From Accumulibacter sp. (GTDB lineage Bacteria > Pseudomonadota > Gammaproteobacteria > Burkholderiales > Rhodocyclaceae), in the NCBI GenBank assembly GCA_031274075.1, contig JAISQQ010000053.1, forward strand, positions 1 through 7,576: a DNA stretch of 7,576 nucleotides. Direction: 5' to 3'. The notes below the pieces were generated by a model. That model ran no database searches, was not told the origin of the DNA, and saw only the letters and a program-made list of their open reading frames with translations. The translations under genes were made by a program, and so were the position numbers. Within the stretch, counting starts at the first letter, position 1. The number at the start of each line of letters is the position of its first letter. Shown in pieces: positions 6,494 to 7,576 of this stretch.

Positions 6494-6507
6494 GACATGA
6501 GCCGCAT

Positions 6508-6537
6508 CCACCGCGGCGGCGTGGCTTGCCGTGGTGG
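6508..6537 (+). other. Hairpin in the predicted 5' leader of hyi
   Basis: CCACCGCGGC (6508-6517) pairs with GCCGTGGTGG (6528-6537), giving 10 bp with one G-U pair and a 10-base loop. It begins about four bases after the predicted transcription start and ends 15 bases before the Shine-Dalgarno. It could stabilise the 5' end or tune translation. Confidence 0.5.
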
Positions 6538-6565
6538 GACGAACTACAACAAAGGGAAAATCGAA

Positions 6566-7369
6566 ATGAGTGGAAAAGTGGTCATGCCGAAGTTTTCGGC
6601 GAATATTTCAATGATGTTCCAGGAAGTGCCGTTCATCGAACGGTTTGCGGCGGCGGCAAGAGCGGGGTTCAAGGCCGTCGAGTTCATGTTTCCTTATGAA
6701 TACCCTGTCGCCGAGTTGCGGCACGCCCTGTCTTCCAACGGCCTGAAATTGGTGCTGATCAACGCGCCCGCCGGGAATTTCGCGGCGGGGGAACGCGGCA
6801 TGGCGGTCGATCCGGCCCGGCGAGAAGAGTTCCGCGACGGTGTGCTCAAGGCCGCCGAATATGCGCAGGCGCTTGCTGTGCCCCAGATCAATTGCCTGGT
6901 TGGGAAAGTGCTCCCCGATGTACCCGCCGCTGAGCAGCGCCGGGCCTTGGTGGCCAATCTGAGGTTTGCCGCCGAAACTTTCGCCAAGGCGGGTATCCGC
7001 CTGCTGGTCGAACATCTCAATTCACGCGACACGCCGGGATTTACTCTCGATACGACGGCCAAGGTTCTCGATGTCCTCGACGAAGTCGATCACTCGAACA
7101 CCTTTCTGCAATACGACGTTTATCACGCACAGCGGATGGAAGGGGAATTGGCGGGAATCCTGCGGGCCGCGCTGCCGCGCGTCTCGCATATCCAGGTTGC
7201 CGACAACCCAGGGCGCCATCAGCCGGGCACCGGGGAAATCAACTACCGCTGGCTGCTCGCCGATTTCATTTCCGCCGGTTACCAGGGCTATATCGGCCTG
7301 GAATATATCCCGACGCCGGACAGCGCCGGATCGCTGGGATGGGTGAGCGAATACGGATATTCCCTTTGA
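6566..7369 (+). CDS. hyi: Hydroxypyruvate isomerase
   Basis: This 267-aa TIM-barrel protein of the xylose isomerase-like family interconverts hydroxypyruvate and tartronate semialdehyde in glyoxylate/glycerate metabolism. Shared landmarks with E. coli Hyi (258 aa) are FSANISMMF (10-18), GFKAVEFMFPYEY, NAPAGNFAAGERG, INCLVGK (108-114), QYDVYHAQRMEGEL (182-195), QVADNPGRHQPGTGEINY (210-227) and GLEYIPT. The metal/catalytic set appears as E149, D184, Q210 and E246. The start ATG 6566 has AGGGA (6553-6557). The in-frame ATG 6497 is unlikely because it lies upstream of the transcription start predicted from the sigma-54 promoter. One small difference is LLVEHLN where E. coli has LLIEPIN. The next gene, tartronate semialdehyde reductase, consumes its product. 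The related OtnI (2-oxotetronate isomerase) cannot be fully excluded, but the GarR-like neighbour favours Hyi. Confidence 0.92.
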   Translation: MSGKVVMPKFSANISMMFQEVPFIERFAAAARAGFKAVEFMFPYEYPVAELRHALSSNGLKLVLINAPAGNFAAGERGMAVDPARREEFRDGVLKAAEYAQALAVPQINCLVGKVLPDVPAAEQRRALVANLRFAAETFAKAGIRLLVEHLNSRDTPGFTLDTTAKVLDVLDEVDHSNTFLQYDVYHAQRMEGELAGILRAALPRVSHIQVADNPGRHQPGTGEINYRWLLADFISAGYQGYIGLEYIPTPDSAGSLGWVSEYGYSL

Positions 7370-7387
7370 ATAAATTTTTTGCTTCGC

Positions 7388-7409
7388 GGGCGGGGTATTG
7401 ACCCCGCCC
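7388..7409 (+). repeat. Perfect 9-bp hairpin
   Basis: GGGCGGGGT (7388-7396) and ACCCCGCCC (7401-7409) are separated by ATTG. It is very stable, but followed by TTGACC rather than a T-run, so it is not a standard intrinsic terminator. It lies 18 bases after the hyi stop and could protect the hyi mRNA 3' end. Confidence 0.8.
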
Positions 7410-7413
7410 TTGA

Positions 7414-7444
7414 CCAAGGGGGCTACGTTCCTTCGCCCCCTTGG
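7414..7444 (+). repeat. Perfect 10-bp hairpin
   Basis: CCAAGGGGGC (7414-7423) and GCCCCCTTGG (7435-7444) have an 11-base loop. It stands 4 bases after the first hairpin, and no T-run follows. The tandem arrangement resembles paired REP units. Confidence 0.8.
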
Positions 7445-7516
7445 AACCCCCGAAATTAGCCCCCGCGCCAAGAGCGCCGGGAATAAATTTCAATCACGAC
7501 AAGCTTGGAGCGATTC

Positions 7517-7576
7517 ATGAGCAAGAAGATTGGTTTCATCGGTTTGGGAATCATGGGTAAGCCCATGAGCAAGAAC
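7517..7576 (+). CDS. glxR: Tartronate semialdehyde reductase (2-hydroxy-3-oxopropionate reductase), 3' end missing
   Basis: Only the first 20 codons are in the window. ATG 7517 has GGAG at 7507-7510. After the start the sequence reads KKIGFIGLGIMGKPMSKN, an N-terminal Rossmann beta-alpha unit with the GxGxxG NAD(P)-binding motif. It is nearly identical to what I recall of E. coli GarR/GlxR and unlike the related tetronate dehydrogenase LtnD. The family reduces tartronate semialdehyde to D-glycerate with NAD(P)H. Its place directly after hyi matches the glyoxylate carboligase pathway (gcl-hyi-glxR). The assignment rests on 20 residues plus context; the wider 3-hydroxyisobutyrate dehydrogenase family is the fallback. 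It is probably cotranscribed with hyi from the sigma-54 promoter, through the hairpin element. Confidence 0.8.
   Translation, partial: MSKKIGFIGLGIMGKPMSKN

Larger units (their letters stand above)
6307..6565 (+). promoter_or_regulatory. Control region between the activator gene and hyi
   Basis: This 259-bp non-coding stretch is markedly AT-rich from about 6361 to 6475. In order it holds a GC hairpin just after the activator stop (CCGGC 6310-6314 / GCCGG 6320-6324, no T-run, so at best a weak terminator) and inverted repeats that may bind the activator (6365-6442). An IHF-like site (6448-6460), a sigma-54 promoter (6478-6493), a leader hairpin (6508-6537) and the hyi ribosome site AGGGA (6553-6557) follow. 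Confidence 0.7.
7368..7490. mobile_element. Putative REP/MITE-like hairpin element flanked by a 10-bp direct repeat
   Basis: GAATAAATTT occurs at 7368-7377 and again at 7481-7490. Between them lie 103 bp with three hairpins: GGGCGGGGT/ACCCCGCCC (7388-7396/7401-7409, perfect 9 bp, 4-base loop); CCAAGGGGGC/GCCCCCTTGG (7414-7423/7435-7444, perfect 10 bp, 11-base loop); and CCCGCGC/GCGC-C-GGG (7462-7468/7474-7481, 7 bp with a bulge). The ends (GCTTCGCGGGCGGGG and the reverse complement of the right end, GGCGCTCTTGGCGCGGGGG) are only loosely similar. There is no coding capacity, so movement would need a transposase in trans. Origin by insertion is inferred from the flanking repeat. A simple intergenic regulatory or terminator cluster is the alternative. 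Confidence 0.5.
7370..7516 (+). other. hyi-glxR spacer holding the hairpin element
   Basis: The spacer has 147 bp with no gene. Almost all of it is a three-hairpin block bounded by a 10-bp direct repeat. Only about 34 bp would remain if the block and one repeat copy were removed. The glxR Shine-Dalgarno GGAG is at 7507-7510. Confidence 0.7.

Noticed and set aside
1..7576. CRISPR arrays, tRNA or rRNA genes, integrase or transposase genes
   Set aside because: I saw no regularly spaced long repeats, no tRNA-like cloverleaf and no recombinase motifs on either strand.

Overview
The window reads as accessory nitrogen and two-carbon metabolism from a high-GC Gram-negative, most likely a betaproteobacterium of the Rhodocyclales type. 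That placement is an inference from codon use, the urt-ure gene order and the sigma-54 regulation; no ribosomal or phylogenetic marker is present. All convincing genes lie on the plus strand.

Region 1 (1-3575) is a urea uptake and hydrolysis block. It holds the 3' part of urtE (ATPase of the urea ABC transporter), then ureA, ureB and ureC (gamma, beta and alpha subunits of nickel urease, all catalytic residues intact). A small multidrug resistance (SMR) transporter of the EmrE/Qac type follows, translated from a strong Shine-Dalgarno that begins on the last base of the ureC stop codon. A GC hairpin with a T-run closes the unit. The maturation genes (ureD/E/F/G) are not in the window.

Region 2 (about 3600-4334) is a compact VapBC-like toxin-antitoxin pair. 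A 73-aa antitoxin overlaps a 137-aa PIN-domain toxin. A candidate promoter with palindromic sequence over its -10 lies upstream.

Region 3 (4369-7576) is a sigma-54 regulated glyoxylate/hydroxypyruvate module. It begins with a 645-aa enhancer-binding activator (PrpR_N, PAS, AAA+, Fis HTH). Next is a control region with paired GTTTC-type inverted repeats, an IHF-like site and a near-consensus -24/-12 promoter. Then come hydroxypyruvate isomerase (hyi) and the first 20 codons of tartronate semialdehyde reductase (glxR/garR). The hyi-glxR gap holds three consecutive hairpins bounded by a perfect 10-bp direct repeat, which looks like a small mobile or REP/MITE-like insertion into a once tight operon.

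Urea and glyoxylate are both end products of purine/allantoin (ureide) breakdown, so regions 1 and 3 may serve one nutritional theme. Nothing in the window proves that link, and the toxin-antitoxin pair sits between them. The least ordinary points are the hairpin element, the complete sigma-54 control region, the SMR gene in the urease operon and an extra segment of about 25 residues in UrtE.
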